DNA of 64,000 bases, taken from the NCBI RefSeq assembly GCF_003129465.1, contig NZ_QFFF01000001.1:434001-498000 (forward strand), read 5' to 3'. Shown piece by piece: positions 62,103 to 64,000 of the stretch (position 1 is its first letter; each line of letters begins with the position of its first letter). A model generated the notes under the pieces. That model saw only the letters and a list, made by a program, of their open reading frames with translations. It was not told the DNA's origin and did not search any database. The stretch is from Sphingosinicella humi. GTDB lineage: Bacteria > Pseudomonadota > Alphaproteobacteria > Sphingomonadales > Sphingomonadaceae. The position numbers were made by a program, and so were the translations under genes.

Positions 62103-62819
62103 TCAGTGCGGCGGATCGATCACCACGACGGTGGCATTGTCGACGCCGCCAGCGTCCAACGCCGCCTCGACCAGCGCATCGGCAGCCCCTTCCGAACGGC
62201 TGGCGAGGAGGCGGGCGATGGCGGTGTCCGGCACCATGTTGGTGAGCCCGTCGGAACAGAGAAGGAAGCGGCCCTGCGGCTCCCAGCGGCATCGCCCGAC
62301 GAAGGGGTCGAGCGGCATAGGCCGGGCGGTGCCGCCGAGGCACTGGGTCAACACGCCGCCGCCCAGCGCATGATCGATGCTGATCTGAGCGAGACCGGCC
62401 GGTGTCCACCGATAGATGCGGCTGTCGCCGATGTTGAAGGCCAGCGCCTCCTCCCCGCGCAGCACCAGGCCGGCGATGGTCGTGCCCATTCCGGCCAGCA
62501 CGGGGTCGGCGGCCGTTGCAGCGTGGAGGCGCGCATTGGCTTCATCGAGCGCGGCGGTGACATCGCGCCGATCCTCGAGACCGCTCATCAGCGGCGCCAG
62601 CGCCTCGACGATCAGCGCGCTCGCCACCTCGCCCGCCGCATGGCCGCCCATGCCGTCCGCGACCAACGCCCAGCCGCCGTCGGCGGAAAGCCCGCCGCTC
62701 CAGCGCTCCCGCCCGGGCCCGGATGTCCATCCGGGAACGGCGCACATATCCTCGTTGCTCGACCGGACGAGGCCGACATGCGTCAGGGCCGATACGGCGC
62801 AATGGTGATCGCCTGGCAA
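62103..62819 (-). CDS. PP2C family protein phosphatase
   Basis: A 238-aa metal-dependent Ser/Thr phosphatase: VRSSNEDMCAVPG, ALVADGMGGHAAGEVAS, TIAGLVLRGEEALAFNIGDSRIYR, LLCSDGLTNMV and VDNATVVVID, which supply the metal-binding aspartates. No serine/threonine kinase or forkhead-associated protein is seen nearby, so its partner is elsewhere. Confidence 0.93.
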   Translation of the reverse strand: MPGDHHCAVSALTHVGLVRSSNEDMCAVPGWTSGPGRERWSGGLSADGGWALVADGMGGHAAGEVASALIVEALAPLMSGLEDRRDVTAALDEANARLHAATAADPVLAGMGTTIAGLVLRGEEALAFNIGDSRIYRWTPAGLAQISIDHALGGGVLTQCLGGTARPMPLDPFVGRCRWEPQGRFLLCSDGLTNMVPDTAIARLLASRSEGAADALVEAALDAGGVDNATVVVIDPPH

Positions 62820-62914
62820 GGTGCGAAGCTCCCGCCGATGCCATGCGACAATAAGCGATCACGCGCCCCGCAACCAGTGCGATCCGCCGGTGAGCTTGCA
62901 AGCGAGGGAGTATA

Positions 62915-62988
62915 TGGATGCCCCGCGTGGATTCGAACCACGATTGACGGAGTCAGAGTCCGTAGTCTTACCATTAGACGACGGGGCA
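62915..62988 (-). tRNA. tRNA-Gln (anticodon CTG)
   Basis: The minus strand reads TGCCCCGTCGTCTAATGGTA from 62988. The anticodon arm ACGGA-CTCTGAC-TCCGT gives anticodon CTG, the T-arm has GGTTCGAATCC and the 3' end reads GGGGCATCCA with CCA encoded. A cloverleaf of 74 bases is formed. Confidence 0.95.
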
Positions 62989-63136
62989 GAGAGGGGCGCG
63001 AAATAGGCGGCGGCGCGGAGGCTGTCAACGGCCCTGGGCGCCGCCGCTTGCCCCAAAGCGGTATCCCATGTAATTTGACGGCAAGTCAAAGGCGGCAAAA
63101 CGTCGCCTGAACGAGAACATAAGAGTGGTTTCGAGC

Positions 63137-64000
63137 ATGGCGCACATAGCCGCCACGGCTCCGCAAACGCCGGGACCCGTGCCGGCTCATGCGGCCCAAA
63201 TCCGCCCTCAACCGCGGCGGTATTCCCCTCGCCACACCTACGGCGCGCTCGATCTCGGCACGAACAATTGCCGGCTCCTGGTCGCGCGCCCGGCCGATAA
63301 CGGCTTCACCGTCATCGACGCCTTTTCCAGGGTGGTGAGGCTCGGCGAAGGCCTCGCCGCCAGCGGCCGGATCAGCGAGGCGGCGCAGGACCGGGCGCTC
63401 GCCGCCCTTTCCGTCTGCGCCGAGAAGCTGCGCCGGCGCCGGGTCTCGCTCGCGCGCTCGGTGGCGACCGAGGCCTGCCGCCGCGCCGCCAACGGCCGCC
63501 ACTTCGTCGAGCGGGTCTATAATGAGACCGGGATCGCGCTCGACATCATCTCCCCCGAGGAAGAGGCACGCCTGGCGATGCTCGGTTGCCATCGGCTGCT
63601 GGAGCCCGGCGAGGGCCCTGCCCTCATCTTCGACATCGGCGGCGGCTCGACCGAGCTGGTGCTGATCGACACGGATGGCGTGGTGCCGCGGATCAAATGC
63701 TGGTGGAGCGCGCCCTGGGGCGTGGTCTCCCTGACCGAAAGCGAAGGCCGCGACTTCGCCGACGCCGACGAGCGGCTCGCCGCCTACGGCCGGATGCGCG
63801 AGCGGGTGCGCAACGCCTTCCGCCGCTTCGTCGAGCTGCTGCCGGCGGAGAAGGAGAATATCCGGCTGATGGGAACGAGCGGCACCGTCACCACCCTGGC
63901 CAGCGTCCATCTCGCCTTGCCAAGCTACGACCGCCGGGCGATCGACGGGCTGATGGTGCCGGTCGATTCGATGCGGGAGGTCAGCACCAAGCTGTCGCGG
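63137..64000 (+). CDS. Ppx/GppA phosphatase family protein, 3' end outside window
   Basis: The frame from the ATG at 63137 is open to the last base (288 codons). GALDLGTNNCRLLVARP is the phosphate-1 motif of the ASKHA fold, ALIFDIGGGSTELVLID the phosphate-2 motif, and GTSGTVTTLASVHL the adenosine-like motif. Such enzymes degrade polyphosphate or pppGpp. The N-terminal 35 residues are a Pro/Ala-rich extension. It cannot be told from this part whether it is an exopolyphosphatase or a pppGpp hydrolase. Confidence 0.92.
   Translation, partial: MAHIAATAPQTPGPVPAHAAQIRPQPRRYSPRHTYGALDLGTNNCRLLVARPADNGFTVIDAFSRVVRLGEGLAASGRISEAAQDRALAALSVCAEKLRRRRVSLARSVATEACRRAANGRHFVERVYNETGIALDIISPEEEARLAMLGCHRLLEPGEGPALIFDIGGGSTELVLIDTDGVVPRIKCWWSAPWGVVSLTESEGRDFADADERLAAYGRMRERVRNAFRRFVELLPAEKENIRLMGTSGTVTTLASVHLALPSYDRRAIDGLMVPVDSMREVSTKLSR

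Overview
The window is a high-GC, densely packed bacterial chromosome segment. The gene families and arrangements point to an alphaproteobacterium, most likely of the order Sphingomonadales: a gene transfer agent (GTA) cluster, a SciP/DUF1153 regulator, a lepB-rnc-era operon with ATGA overlaps, many small palindromic repeats, an OmpA with a poly-proline linker, and an N-acetylglutaminylglutamine amide (NAGGN) osmolyte operon. The placement is inferred from protein families and style, not from a database search.

Region by region. 1-5.7 kb: partial pgi (minus) diverges from a marR-MFS-small ORF run, followed by lepB-rnc-era. 5.7-7.6 kb: RelBE-like toxin-antitoxin pair, quinone oxidoreductase, DUF1192. 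7.7-13.8 kb: clpA without an adjacent clpS, a GST, a dienelactone hydrolase, a small membrane ORF, YihY, and a BI-1 family protein across a shared terminator. 13.9-19 kb: thpR, a fructosamine kinase/LMW phosphatase pair, sodC, ugd and ompA. 19.2-31.2 kb: a minus-strand GTA-like cluster from portal to baseplate. It has no terminase in the window, and only the C-terminal third of the major capsid protein remains. A SciP-like CtrA-antagonist gene with a CtrA-box-like site lies just upstream.

31.8-43.6 kb: a lipoprotein, an acyl-CoA dehydrogenase, two SDRs, a bifunctional beta-oxidation enzyme, a DUF559 nuclease inside a 35-bp perfect inverted repeat, an exported L-isoaspartyl methyltransferase, a divergent arsR/alkB pair, a cell wall hydrolase, cytochrome b561 and an EVE protein. 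44.0-47.8 kb: a lower-GC island with a 1012-aa N6-adenine methyltransferase, whose N-terminus looks like a degenerate nuclease, translationally coupled to a 223-aa PD-(D/E)XK-like protein. This is the best candidate for an undescribed defence/restriction system.

47.8-64 kb: typA, mgtE, a compact cydAB-DUF2474-DUF423 block, glutaminase, the three-gene NAGGN operon (amidotransferase, GNAT/ATP-grasp synthetase, M42 peptidase), an M49-like lipoprotein peptidase, a PP2C phosphatase, tRNA-Gln(CTG) and the 5' part of a ppx/gppA gene. Several families of palindromic repeats recur between genes and in places have been captured into coding ends.
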